The translations under genes were made by a program, and so were the position numbers. This document shows, one piece after another, positions 8,147-16,349 of a DNA stretch of 52,946 bases. Under the pieces are notes generated by a model that was not told the DNA's origin, made no database searches, and saw nothing but the letters and a program-made list of their open reading frames with translations. Source of the DNA: Hyphomicrobiales bacterium (lineage in GTDB: Bacteria > Pseudomonadota > Alphaproteobacteria > Rhizobiales > Rhizobiaceae); the NCBI GenBank assembly GCA_011087605.1, contig JAALLE010000017.1, positions 1 through 52,946 of the forward strand, in the 5' to 3' direction. Positions within the stretch are counted from its first letter, which is position 1, and each line of letters starts with the position of its first letter.

Positions 8147-8686
8147 TCAGGTATTTTCCTCTTGCGGTTTGATATCACCGAACTTTCCCCGGTGAAAAAT
8201 CAATGGTGCCCCTTCACCAAGTTCGAATTTCTCAACCGCTCCCAGGAAAATAATATGATCGCCGCCGGCATGACGATAGGCATTTCGGCACTGAAAATTT
8301 GCCAGGCAGTCGGCCAGGACGGGGGCTCCCCCTACACCCTCTATCACCTGCACTCCTTCAAACTTGTCGTCGCGCGATTGAGAAAAACGGATGGCAAGAT
8401 CTTCCTGATCGCGCCTGAGAACGTGGATTGAGTAATGTGAGCAATTTTGAAAAATTGGCATGCTGGGTGCATGGGAGGCCAGGCTCCAAGACACCAGTGC
8501 CGGATTGAGCGACACAGATGAGAATGAATTGGCGGTCAAACCAATGCGCAGGCCGTTGTCGCCCGCAGCCGTTATGATTGTCACACCGGTTGCAAAACTA
8601 CCCAGCGCGTCGCGCAGCAATCGCGGGTCAATTTCCGGGGGCGACTTTTCAGCAGGATCATTTTTGGTGGAGGCCAGGTCGCTCAT
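8147..8686 (-). CDS. Flavin reductase (DIM6/NTAB, HpaC-like)
   Basis: 179 residues. The core reads L-R-D-A-L-G-S-F-A-T-G-V-T-I-I-T-A, then G-L-T-A-N-S-F-S-S-V-S-L-N-P, the FMN/FAD-binding signature of short-chain flavin reductases. These use NAD(P)H to supply reduced flavin to a partner oxygenase. The partner is almost certainly the acyl-CoA-dehydrogenase-fold protein encoded 13 bp upstream (8700-9914). The N-terminal extension of about 20 polar residues is probably disordered. Length and motif order are normal for the family. Confidence 0.92.
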   Translation of the reverse strand: MSDLASTKNDPAEKSPPEIDPRLLRDALGSFATGVTIITAAGDNGLRIGLTANSFSSVSLNPALVSWSLASHAPSMPIFQNCSHYSIHVLRRDQEDLAIRFSQSRDDKFEGVQVIEGVGGAPVLADCLANFQCRNAYRHAGGDHIIFLGAVEKFELGEGAPLIFHRGKFGDIKPQEENT

Positions 8687-8699
8687 TTATTATTGTGCC

Positions 8700-9914
8700 C
8701 TAAAGTGTCGGATTCTCGGATGGCAGGCCGAGTTCGACCCGTCCGTTGTTGGAGCCCGCCGCGTCAAAATTAAAGGCGATATGAGCATTTATGGCGTGTG
8801 CTTCCCGGAATTGACGCTGTAAATGCCCTGACGAGAATAATCCACCTGCACCACTTGCGGCGAACAGAAGGTCGACTGCCTCAGTGCACAGTCTGACCGA
8901 AAATGCACCATCACGACGATATCTGGTTTTGCTCAGCAGGTCGGGAATCTGCGAGGCACGAGCATGTTCCATTGCTTCAATGCAGATGGAACGCATGATT
9001 TGCCGGGCAGCATCAATTTTTGCACCGGCCTCGGCAATCTTAATCTGAGTGGATTGGAAATCTGACAACCGGGCCCGATTATAGTTCGATGTGCGCTGTC
9101 GGGTGTTTGCTATGAAATCGTCGAGGCATGCTTGAGCATTGCCGACGGCACAACCCGACAACACAAATGGAAACAGTGCAAATACCGGCACGCGATAAAG
9201 CGCACCGGGATTGAGGTCAGATCCCGGAGTCTCCCCCCCGGAAACGTCGCTGACGGCCAGAGTCATGTCCTGTGGCACAAAAACGTCGTCCACTTCGACA
9301 TCTTTAGATCCTGTTCCTTTCAGCCCCGTGGTGAACCAGGTGTCGATGATGGAATAGTCGCTTTTCGGCAGCAAAAATATCCGTTGTTCTGCGGCCTGCG
9401 TGTCATCGTCCGGCTGAACCATGCCAGCCAACATATTCCAAGTGGAAGAATCCACTCCCGACGAAAATGGCCAGCGACCATTTAGTTTGTATCCTCCATC
9501 GACCCGTTGGGCGCGGCCGGTGGGAAAGATGAAAGATGAGGCAATCAATGCATCGGCGTCGGTGCTCCAGACGGCATCTTGTGCTGCCGGAGGAAACATC
9601 GCCAGCATCCAGTGATGGCTACTCAGATTGGTGACATTCCAGGCGACTGACGCATCGGCCTTGGCGAGTTCTTCTGCCACATCAATCAGCGCCACATAAT
9701 CCAGTTCAGCACCACCGACTCGCTGCGGTTGCATCATCCGGAAGAGACCTGAATCATGCAGTTCGGTCTCTGTTTCGTCTGGCAGGCTCCGCAATTCCTC
9801 GGTTTCATTGGCCCGCTGTTTTAGTTTCGGGGCCAGTTCGCGAGCCCTGTTCACATAGTCATCCAGCGAACCTTCATCAAAGGCATCACGCAATTGAATG
9901 ACGGAGTCGGTCAT
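8700..9914 (-). CDS. Acyl-CoA-dehydrogenase-fold flavin monooxygenase, oxygenase component
   Basis: 404 residues with the N-terminal helical, central beta and C-terminal helical layout of the acyl-CoA dehydrogenase superfamily. Segments such as R-V-G-G-A-E-L-D-Y-V-A-L, W-P-F-S-S-G-V-D-S-S-T-W and T-G-L-K-G-T-G-S-K-D-V match group D monooxygenases (HsaA, 4-hydroxyphenylacetate hydroxylase C2, DszC) better than true acyl-CoA dehydrogenases. The adjacent flavin reductase supports a two-component hydroxylase using reduced flavin and O2. It heads a four-gene operon ending in tetR. The sequence at 9930-9948 just before it is operator box D. The substrate is not known; an aromatic or heteroaromatic product of the molybdenum hydroxylase is a reasonable guess. 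Confidence 0.88.
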   Translation of the reverse strand: MTDSVIQLRDAFDEGSLDDYVNRARELAPKLKQRANETEELRSLPDETETELHDSGLFRMMQPQRVGGAELDYVALIDVAEELAKADASVAWNVTNLSSHHWMLAMFPPAAQDAVWSTDADALIASSFIFPTGRAQRVDGGYKLNGRWPFSSGVDSSTWNMLAGMVQPDDDTQAAEQRIFLLPKSDYSIIDTWFTTGLKGTGSKDVEVDDVFVPQDMTLAVSDVSGGETPGSDLNPGALYRVPVFALFPFVLSGCAVGNAQACLDDFIANTRQRTSNYNRARLSDFQSTQIKIAEAGAKIDAARQIMRSICIEAMEHARASQIPDLLSKTRYRRDGAFSVRLCTEAVDLLFAASGAGGLFSSGHLQRQFREAHAINAHIAFNFDAAGSNNGRVELGLPSENPTL

Positions 9915-9929
9915 GGCCAGCCTTTCTAG

Positions 9930-9948
9930 TTATCGTTTGATAAATATC
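9930..9948. promoter_or_regulatory. Operator box D before the monooxygenase operon
   Basis: TTATCGTTTGATAAATATC contains the inverted repeat TTATC-N4-GATAA and aligns with boxes A, B and C. It starts 16 bp upstream of the monooxygenase ATG (9914), where a repressor would block transcription or early elongation of the operon that includes tetR. Confidence 0.55.
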
Positions 9949-10001
9949 GCAGCGTGCCCATGACCGCAAGTCAATCCCATTTTCGATAACAATTGACACC
10001 A

Positions 10002-10039
10002 GCAGTTTCTTATTTTTCAATCGATAAATAAGAAACTGC
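10002..10039. promoter_or_regulatory. Operator box C, 14-bp perfect inverted repeat
   Basis: GCAGTTTCTTATTT (10002-10015) and its exact complement (10026-10039) flank a 10-nt spacer. Bases 10014-10032 read TTTTCAATCGATAAATAAG, matching boxes A, B and D. It lies 40 bp upstream of the cyclase gene at 10079 and about 90 bp from the divergent monooxygenase operon. Such extended symmetry without a T-run suits a dimeric repressor site rather than a terminator. Confidence 0.65.
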
Positions 10040-10078
10040 GATCGAAGAACTCATTTCAAAACATACGGATGGCTGACC

Positions 10079-11032
10079 ATGACTTTGACACGGGAAAAAA
10101 TATATCAAACCGCAAAGAAGCTTTCCAATTGGGGGCGTTGGGGCAAAGACGACCAGATTGGCACCCTCAACAATATTGAGCCGGCAGATATCGTCGCTGC
10201 GGCCGGGTTGATCAAAAAAGGCAAGGTATTCGCACTTGGCCTGTCTTTGAAAGAGCCAATCCAGTCGGGCTTGTTTGGCGGGCGCTGGAACCCGGTTCAT
10301 CAAATGCTGGCAACCGGGACCGATGCTGCGATCGGCAAGCAGGACGGTGATGGCAAGGCTTATCTGCGCTATGCCGATGACGGTATTAACATGCCATGCC
10401 AGGCCTCCACCCAGTGGGACGCTTTGGCGCATATTTTTCTCGATGACAAAATGTACAATGGTTATGAAGCGACAGAAGTAACTGTTCAGGGGGCTGCGAA
10501 ACTCGGCATTGAAAATGTCCGCGACAAGATGGTCGGGCGAGGCGTCCTGTTGGATATTGCTCGCCACAGGGGCGTCGCATCACTCGATGATGGCTATGCG
10601 ATTACCAATGACGATCTCAACGCCTGCGCCCGCGATCAGGGGGTGGAGATCAAGAAAGGCGATTTTGTCATTGTGCGCACTGGTCACCAGGAGCGGTGTC
10701 TGGAAAAGGGTGACTGGTCCGGATATGCCGGCGGAGATGCACCGGGACTGGCGTTTGAGACGGCTCACTGGTTGAAGGAAGCCGACATTGCAGCCATCTG
10801 CGCTGATACCTGGGGGTGCGAAGTCCGTCCCAATGAGACCGAGGAGGCCAACCAACCCTGGCACTGGGTTGTCATTCCCGCCATCGGAATTTCCATGGGC
10901 GAAATCTTCTACGTCAAGGAACTGGCTGAAGATTGCGCCGAAGACGGGGTTTACGAGTTTTTCTTTGTCGCACCACCACTGCACCTGCCGGGCGGTGCTG
11001 GTTCACCGATCAATCCGCAGGCGATTAAGTGA
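10079..11032 (+). CDS. Cyclase family protein (kynurenine-formamidase-like hydrolase), long subfamily
   Basis: 317 residues. The cyclase/KynB fold is recognisable from D-D-Q-I-G-T-L-N-N-I (24-33), D-M-V-type metal-region segments and G-D-F-V-I-V-R-T-G. The canonical H-x-G-T-H-x-D-x-P-x-H metal motif is altered to Q-A-S-T-Q-W-D-A-L-A-H (108-118): the first two histidines are glutamines, while the Asp and last His remain. I recall T-Q-W-D variants within the long subfamily, so this may be a normal subfamily trait with a different metal site. Members hydrolyse amides, formamides or cyclic compounds. It is monocistronic behind box C and converges on the MBL gene with a 1-bp gap. A ring-opening or deformylation step is inferred. 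Confidence 0.85.
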   Translation: MTLTREKIYQTAKKLSNWGRWGKDDQIGTLNNIEPADIVAAAGLIKKGKVFALGLSLKEPIQSGLFGGRWNPVHQMLATGTDAAIGKQDGDGKAYLRYADDGINMPCQASTQWDALAHIFLDDKMYNGYEATEVTVQGAAKLGIENVRDKMVGRGVLLDIARHRGVASLDDGYAITNDDLNACARDQGVEIKKGDFVIVRTGHQERCLEKGDWSGYAGGDAPGLAFETAHWLKEADIAAICADTWGCEVRPNETEEANQPWHWVVIPAIGISMGEIFYVKELAEDCAEDGVYEFFFVAPPLHLPGGAGSPINPQAIK

Positions 11033-11033
11033 T

Positions 11034-11921
11034 TTACGCCAGCTGAAACTGATAGGACGCCGGGATAAAATCAAAGCCCTGTTGCCTGGAATTCACAAAG
11101 CCAATTGACGGGAACGGAATGTGATATCCGACCACCGGCAGAGATTCCTCTGCCGCCATGTCGAGAATGCGTTGGCGTGTCGCCGCCGCCGCCTGCGGGT
11201 CATCATCCATGGAAAAATGCCATTCCGGATTGGCGAAAGATGCCACGAAGTGTGGTGTTGTGTCATTTAGCAACAACAATTCTTTGCCGCCCGACGACAG
11301 TTTAAACACCAAATGGCCTGCCGAGTGGCCAAAGGCATTGATCGCGACCAGGCCGGATGCAATCTCATCGCCCGGTTCGATCAGCCGCAATTGATCCTCC
11401 AGCGGCAGCAAAGTTTTTTGAAACAGCGCCAGTGTTGGCTGGCGCATTTCGGAGATATTTTCACCCCGTTTCCAGAATTCAAATTCGGTGCGGCCAATGA
11501 CAATTTCAGCATTGGGGAATGTCGCCACACCGTCAGCCGCAACATTTCCAATATGGTCGGGGTGGCAATGGCTGATCAACACCATATCGACGTCGTCTTT
11601 GGAATAACCGGCCTTTTCCAGTCCGTTCATAAACCAACCAGTTGACGGGGCAGGGGCCGCCGCGCCAAAGCCCGGATCCACAACGATAAGTTTTTCGGGT
11701 GTCTTGATAACCGTGGCAACAAAATTGTGTTCCATGGCAGGGAACGGCAGATGATGAGCGCGCGCAAGTTCTTCAACCTCCGCCGCAGTCGCATTTGTGG
11801 CAATGAAAGGGTGCATGTCGTTGCGATGGAAATAGCCTTCCAAAATGTTTGTTATGACCGCTTCGCCTAAGGCAAATTGATAGACCGTTGGGCGGACCAG
11901 ACCTTTATCTTTGCTACTCAT
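11034..11921 (-). CDS. MBL-fold metallo-hydrolase
   Basis: 295 residues from the ATG at 11921, which has AAGGAG 9 bp upstream; a longer frame reaching 12152 would overlap the preceding gene and is rejected. The metallo-beta-lactamase signature S-H-C-H-P-D-H-I-G-N is at 117-126, with V-D-P-G-F-G before it and later G-H-S-A-G-H-L. Two zinc sites are therefore likely. There is no signal peptide. It is the last gene of the long minus-strand array headed by the cyclase at 20604 and lies 46 bp after the BKACE gene. A lactonase or thioester/ester hydrolase role in the pathway is possible, but the substrate cannot be read from sequence. Confidence 0.88.
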   Translation of the reverse strand: MSSKDKGLVRPTVYQFALGEAVITNILEGYFHRNDMHPFIATNATAAEVEELARAHHLPFPAMEHNFVATVIKTPEKLIVVDPGFGAAAPAPSTGWFMNGLEKAGYSKDDVDMVLISHCHPDHIGNVAADGVATFPNAEIVIGRTEFEFWKRGENISEMRQPTLALFQKTLLPLEDQLRLIEPGDEIASGLVAINAFGHSAGHLVFKLSSGGKELLLLNDTTPHFVASFANPEWHFSMDDDPQAAAATRQRILDMAAEESLPVVGYHIPFPSIGFVNSRQQGFDFIPASYQFQLA

Positions 11922-11967
11922 TTTCCCATTCTCCTTGTCCGACTGTGCACCATGTGGATTTGTTTGA

Positions 11968-12903
11968 TCAGAAATTAACCCGGTCGCCACCCTTGAGACC
12001 AAGAATGTCCCGCGCCTCATCCGGTGTGGCAACCTGGCTGCCCAGATCTTCCACGATGCGCTTGATCTTTGCCACTTGTTGGGCATTGCTCTCTGCCAGT
12101 TTGCCGCGTGAAATGAACAGACTGTCTTCCAGGCCGACACGGACGTGACCACCCATCTGACTGGCAGTTGTGGCCAGCGGCATTTGCGCGGCTCCGGCGC
12201 CGAGGACAGACCAGCGATAATCGTCCCCGAACAAACGGTCAGCCGTTCGTTTCATGAAAACAAGATTGTCGACTTCCGGCCCGATACCACCGAGGATTCC
12301 CATCACGAATTGCAAAAAGATCGGAGCCTTGAACAGGCCGATATCCATGCAGAAACGCAGATTGTAAAGATGGCCTACATCATAGCATTCATGCTCGAAC
12401 TTGATGTCGTGGGGGGCGAGGTTCTCAGCAACAACACCGATATCGCGAAAGGTATTCCGGAATATATAGGAGTCTGAATTCTCTATATATTCCTTCTCCC
12501 AGTCGAATTTCCATGTGTCATAGCGCTTAGCCAGCGGATGGAATGAAAAGTTCATCGAGCCCATATTGAGTGAGCACATTTCTGGCGAATATTTAAGCGC
12601 CGGTGCGATGCGATCCTCGATCGAGGTTTTCATCGAGCCACCCGTCGATATGTTCACCACGGACGTGGTGGCCTGCTTGATACGTGGCAAAAACGCACCG
12701 AAGTCGTTGGGATCGATTGAGATGCTGCCGTCTTGGGGGTTTCGTGCATGCAGATGCAGGATTGAAGCCCCAGCCTCTGCAGCCGCTATCGCCTGACCGG
12801 CAATATCATCCCCCGTATAGGGCAGGGCGTCCGACATGGTCGGAGTGTGAATTGCCCCGGTGACTGCACAGGTGACGATGGTCTTCTTTTGCGGTTTAGC
12901 CAT
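11968..12903 (-). CDS. Beta-keto acid cleavage enzyme (BKACE, DUF849/Kce family)
   Basis: 311 residues from the ATG at 12903, preceded by AAGGAA; the longer frame to 12933 has no better signal. It is a TIM barrel with the zinc motif H-L-H-A-R (50-54), the conserved glutamate region K-F-E-H-E-C-Y-D and G-G-H-V-R-V-G-L-E-D near the end. BKACE enzymes condense a beta-keto acid with acetyl-CoA, giving acetoacetyl-CoA plus a shorter product (3-keto-5-aminohexanoate in lysine fermentation, dehydrocarnitine in carnitine catabolism). Here a 3-hydroxyacid-type dehydrogenase gene lies upstream in the same array, so dehydrogenation of a 3-hydroxy acid followed by BKACE cleavage is a coherent inference. 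It overlaps the permease gene by 8 bp. Confidence 0.92.
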   Translation of the reverse strand: MAKPQKKTIVTCAVTGAIHTPTMSDALPYTGDDIAGQAIAAAEAGASILHLHARNPQDGSISIDPNDFGAFLPRIKQATTSVVNISTGGSMKTSIEDRIAPALKYSPEMCSLNMGSMNFSFHPLAKRYDTWKFDWEKEYIENSDSYIFRNTFRDIGVVAENLAPHDIKFEHECYDVGHLYNLRFCMDIGLFKAPIFLQFVMGILGGIGPEVDNLVFMKRTADRLFGDDYRWSVLGAGAAQMPLATTASQMGGHVRVGLEDSLFISRGKLAESNAQQVAKIKRIVEDLGSQVATPDEARDILGLKGGDRVNF

Positions 12904-13933
12904 TTTGATCTTTCCTTGGGGTGTTGGTTTCAACGCGGTGGCTCAGTGGAAATAGCTCCAGTCCCCAGCGTTCACGGATTAGTCCCCAAAGTCCTTTGGG
13001 GGCTTTGAGCATGATGAGGATTGCGACAATCCCCAGCACAATCAGATAGATCGTGCCGAGATCTGCCAGGAATTCACGCAGGGCAAAATAGACAAGCGTT
13101 CCGATTATCGGGCCTTCAATTGTCCCAATACCGCCGATCACCACTATGAAAATGACAAAAGCTGTCCAGTCGTTGACCGAGAAAGCGGCGTCGGGAGAAA
13201 TGCGCAGTTTTTGCAAAAATATCAGTCCACCGGTCATTGTCGTCAGTCCCGCGGTCACAACATAGACAAGAAACTGGGTGCGCCAGATGTCGATGCCCAG
13301 CGACCCTGCCGCCAGTTCGTTGTCGCGAATTGCGGTCAGTGCCAACCCTTTGCGCGACCGTAAAAACAGGTAGACAACGACCAACACCAACACCACCAGT
13401 CCCAGTGCCAGCCAGTAGCTGGTCCATTCCCGCATGGTGCGGCTGGACGCGACGGATTTGACGATTTTGACGGGAAGAGATGAACCTGAACCGCCACCGA
13501 GAGCCGATATTTGGGCGAAAGTCAGTCGAAATACTTCCGCAACCACCCATGTGCCAATCGCAAAATATGCCCCCCGCAAGCGAAAAATTAGAGCAGCAAC
13601 CGGTACCGACATCGCAGCCCCGAAGAGACTGGCAACTCCGATTGCCAGCAAAGGATGCAGGCCACCGAAAATCGTCAGCGCAAACAGCAGATACCCACCA
13701 AAGCCCACAAAGGCCTGCTGGCCTACCGAGACCAACCCGGCATAGCCCGCCAACAGGTTCCACAGACTGGCAAGCGCCAGATAAAGAAATATTTCACTCA
13801 TCAGTCGCATATCGGCACGGCCCGCCCAAAGTGGCGCGGCGGCGAGAACGATCAGTATTACGATACCGACTAGTGCAGCTCTGCGACTGGCTTGCGAAGA
13901 TCTTAATACGGTGTGGGTTTGGGATGATTTCAT
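12896..13933 (-). CDS. Branched-chain amino-acid-type ABC permease (LivM)
   Basis: 345 residues, mostly hydrophobic, with about nine or ten membrane spans in a LivM pattern: an N-terminal hydrophobic segment at about 24-38, L-W-N-L-L-A-G-Y-A-G-L-V-S-V-G-Q-Q, and a C-terminal G-G-I-G-T-I-E-G-P-I-I-G-T that forms the coupling-helix region facing the ATPases. It pairs with the LivH gene just upstream (stop 13938, start 13933). A GTG one codon earlier is an alternative start. Part of the complete SBP-LivG-LivF-LivH-LivM set at 12.9-17.6 kb. The transported compound need not be an amino acid; this family also carries aromatic acids and amides. Confidence 0.92.
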   Translation of the reverse strand: MKSSQTHTVLRSSQASRRAALVGIVILIVLAAAPLWAGRADMRLMSEIFLYLALASLWNLLAGYAGLVSVGQQAFVGFGGYLLFALTIFGGLHPLLAIGVASLFGAAMSVPVAALIFRLRGAYFAIGTWVVAEVFRLTFAQISALGGGSGSSLPVKIVKSVASSRTMREWTSYWLALGLVVLVLVVVYLFLRSRKGLALTAIRDNELAAGSLGIDIWRTQFLVYVVTAGLTTMTGGLIFLQKLRISPDAAFSVNDWTAFVIFIVVIGGIGTIEGPIIGTLVYFALREFLADLGTIYLIVLGIVAILIMLKAPKGLWGLIRERWGLELFPLSHRVETNTPRKDQNG

Positions 13934-13937
13934 CACA

Positions 13938-14801
13938 TCACCCGGTCATTCGCGGAAACAGGCCACGCGGTCGAAATGCGAGGATTACCAAAAACACCAC
14001 GTGACCAGCCAGAACCTGCCACCCGGGATTGATCTGAGCACCGATATTCTGGGCAACGCCGAGGATCACTCCACCAATCAGAGTACCCCACAGATTTCCC
14101 AGCCCACCTATGATGACCGCTTCAAAACCGAATATCAGACGCCCGCCGCCAATCGATGGATCAAAACTGGTGCGCATGCCCAAGAAAATTCCGGCAATAG
14201 CAACCACAGCCAGCGACAACGCCATTGCCAGGCCATAGACATGTCGTTTGTTGAGGCCCATCAATTGGGCCACGTCCTGATTGTCAGAAACGGCTCGAAA
14301 TGCCCGACCTAAAGCAGTGCGATAAAAGACAAACTGCAATCCGGCAATGACGACGACCGCTGTTGCAAACATCAATAATGGCAACAGGCCGACAGATATT
14401 CCACCAATATTGGCACTGGCGGTTCCCAGTGCCCCGGCATCCATCTTTTGTGGGTCGGCTGAATAGATTTCCAGCAAGGCATTTTGGATGATCACAGACA
14501 GGCCGAATGTCACCAGAAGTGGTGGCAGGATATCATCGCTCAACGTGTTGTTGAGCACCACACGCTGCAAGACATAGCCGATTGCCGCCATCACCGGGAC
14601 AATGATCAGCAGGGCGACCAGCGGATACAGCCCGAGCGCGGTTGCAACCGTCAATCCAAGATAGGCGGCGAGAATGATCAGGTCCCCGTGCGCGATGTTC
14701 ACCAGCCGCATGACCCCGAAAATCAACGACAGGCCAGCGGCAATCATGGCGTATAGGCCGCCAAGCAGAACCCCCTGAACAATTGAGTTGATCCAATCCA
14801 T
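13938..14801 (-). CDS. Branched-chain amino-acid-type ABC permease (LivH)
   Basis: 287 residues from the ATG at 14801, 5 bp after the LivF stop; a longer frame to 14894 overlaps LivF and is rejected. It starts M-D-W-I-N-S-I-V-Q-G-V-L-L-G-G-L-Y, the usual LivH opening, and has the coupling-helix motif G-G-L-G-N-L-W-G-T-L-I-G-G. About eight membrane spans are visible. It forms the translocation pore with LivM. Confidence 0.93.
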   Translation of the reverse strand: MDWINSIVQGVLLGGLYAMIAAGLSLIFGVMRLVNIAHGDLIILAAYLGLTVATALGLYPLVALLIIVPVMAAIGYVLQRVVLNNTLSDDILPPLLVTFGLSVIIQNALLEIYSADPQKMDAGALGTASANIGGISVGLLPLLMFATAVVVIAGLQFVFYRTALGRAFRAVSDNQDVAQLMGLNKRHVYGLAMALSLAVVAIAGIFLGMRTSFDPSIGGGRLIFGFEAVIIGGLGNLWGTLIGGVILGVAQNIGAQINPGWQVLAGHVVFLVILAFRPRGLFPRMTG

Positions 14802-14806
14802 CTGCG

Positions 14807-15511
14807 TCAAACTCCGAAATAGGCGCGGGAAATTTCTTCGCGCGTCTGGCTGCCGGACTTGCCCTCCAGCGATACCCGGCCTTCCTGCAGGCAATAGAAT
14901 CGGGTCGAAACAGACAGGGCCTTTGAAATGTCCTGTTCAACGATGACTGCACTCATGCCGCCCTCAACAATCCGGGGCAGGGCCTCATAGATTGACTTGA
15001 TCACCACCGGCGCGAGACCGAGGCTGACTTCGTCCAACAGCAGCAGTTCGGGATTGGCCATCAGGGCGCGCCCAATGGCAACCATCTGTTGCTGGCCGCC
15101 GGAGAGCGACGTCGAAGGTTGGTGACGTCGTTCCTGCAAAATCGGGAATAGTTCATAGACCCGCTGCAATGACCAGTAGCCAGTTCTGCCAATCTGGCCA
15201 CCGATAATAAGATTTTCTTCAACCGACAGGGACGGAAATAATTGTCGCCCTTCGGGAACCAGCGCGATACCCCGTGCGGCAACTTCATCGGCCCGCAGGT
15301 CACCAATGGGTTCGCCCTGAAAAACAACCTGAGAAGCGCCATTGGTCATCAATCCGCTTATCGAGCGCATCAAGGTGGATTTGCCTGCGCCATTTGAGCC
15401 GATTATCGCAATGACTTCGCCCTTAGAAACGTTGAAATCGATACCGAATAAAGCCTGAAAGTCGCCGTAATGGGCTTCCAACCGGGCGACTGAAAGCTCA
15501 AAATCACCCAT
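14807..15511 (-). CDS. ABC transporter ATP-binding protein (LivF)
   Basis: 234 residues from the ATG at 15511. Walker A is G-S-N-G-A-G-K-S-T, the signature is L-S-G-G-Q-Q-Q and Walker B is L-L-L-L-D-E-V-S-L-G-L-A-P, the typical LivF ending of that block; the H-loop position reads V-E-Q-D-I rather than the usual E-Q-N. Its start overlaps the LivG 3' end by 8 bp, and its stop is 5 bp before livH. It energises uptake together with LivG. Confidence 0.94.
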   Translation of the reverse strand: MGDFELSVARLEAHYGDFQALFGIDFNVSKGEVIAIIGSNGAGKSTLMRSISGLMTNGASQVVFQGEPIGDLRADEVAARGIALVPEGRQLFPSLSVEENLIIGGQIGRTGYWSLQRVYELFPILQERRHQPSTSLSGGQQQMVAIGRALMANPELLLLDEVSLGLAPVVIKSIYEALPRIVEGGMSAVIVEQDISKALSVSTRFYCLQEGRVSLEGKSGSQTREEISRAYFGV

Positions 15512-16250
15512 GGGCTTCCATCTCCCCGTCGACTTCAATGCCCAGATAGATTTCCTGAACCTGTTTGCTGGCCATGATCTGATTGGGATCACCTTCAGCG
15601 ATCAATCGTCCAAAGTCGATCACCGCCAGACGATCAACAACAGCGAGCAAGGCATGTACGACGTGTTCAATCCAGATAATCGAAATTCCGCTTTTGTGGA
15701 TTGCCTTGATCGTGTCGACCAATGAGACACATTCAGCTTCGGTCAAACCACCGGCTATTTCATCCAGCAACAGCAATTTCGGTTTGGCACAAAGCGCTCT
15801 GGTGAGTTCGAGCCGTTTGCGATCCAGCAGGGTCAGTGACCCCGCCAGCGTATTTGCCTTGTCCAGCAGCCCCGTATCGTCCAGCACATCAAGACACAAT
15901 TCTTCCGCCGCACGGCCCTTCAAACCCGCCCCCTGCGTTGCGGCGACAAGGGCATTTTCAAACACGGAAAGGCCGCCAAATGGCTGTGGCACCTGAAAGC
16001 TACGTGACATTCCCGCGCGGCAACGCCAAGCGGCGCTTTGCTTGGTTATGTCCTGCCCCAAGAATTCGATGCGGCCGGAATCCGGCGTCAGAGTACCAGT
16101 GACCAGATTGAACATTGAAGTCTTACCCGCCCCGTTGGGGCCAATAATCCCCAATGCTTCTCCCTCTTTCACAACAAAAGAAGTGTCGTCGGACACAATC
16201 ACCGCTCCAAAGGCCTTTGACAGTTTGTCCAGCTTGAGAATGGCGGTCAT
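15504..16250 (-). CDS. ABC transporter ATP-binding protein (LivG)
   Basis: 248 residues. Walker A is G-P-N-G-A-G-K-T-S. The LivG-specific stretch G-M-S-R-S-F-Q-V-P-Q-P-F-G-G-L-S-V-F-E-N is present, and Walker B is L-L-L-D-E-I-A-G-G-L-T. The canonical ABC signature is degenerate (S-L-T-L-L-D-R-K-R rather than L-S-G-G-Q), as is common for LivG. The ATG at 16250 lies 99 bp after the receptor gene, and the gap contains a stem-loop (16314-16339) that may set the ratio of receptor to membrane components. Confidence 0.93.
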   Translation of the reverse strand: MTAILKLDKLSKAFGAVIVSDDTSFVVKEGEALGIIGPNGAGKTSMFNLVTGTLTPDSGRIEFLGQDITKQSAAWRCRAGMSRSFQVPQPFGGLSVFENALVAATQGAGLKGRAAEELCLDVLDDTGLLDKANTLAGSLTLLDRKRLELTRALCAKPKLLLLDEIAGGLTEAECVSLVDTIKAIHKSGISIIWIEHVVHALLAVVDRLAVIDFGRLIAEGDPNQIMASKQVQEIYLGIEVDGEMEAHG

Positions 16251-16313
16251 GAGGTCAGCAATACCGATTATTTTAGGTCAGCGGCGGGCCGCACGAAACA
16301 GAAAGAGGGGAGA

Positions 16314-16339
16314 CTGGCGAGGCACAACCACCTCGCCAG
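16314..16339 (-). promoter_or_regulatory. Intra-operon stem-loop after the Liv-type receptor gene
   Basis: A 9-bp perfect stem (CTGGCGAGG with CCTCGCCAG) and an 8-nt loop start 11 bp after the receptor stop. No T-run follows on the minus strand, so it is more likely an RNA-stabilising or partially attenuating element that raises receptor mRNA relative to the downstream transporter genes. Confidence 0.6.
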
Positions 16340-16349
16340 ACAGATTTGA

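Noticed and set aside
10002-10039. Long inverted repeat as a terminator
   Set aside because: It lies between divergent promoters, has no T-run and carries the operator box found at three other promoters.
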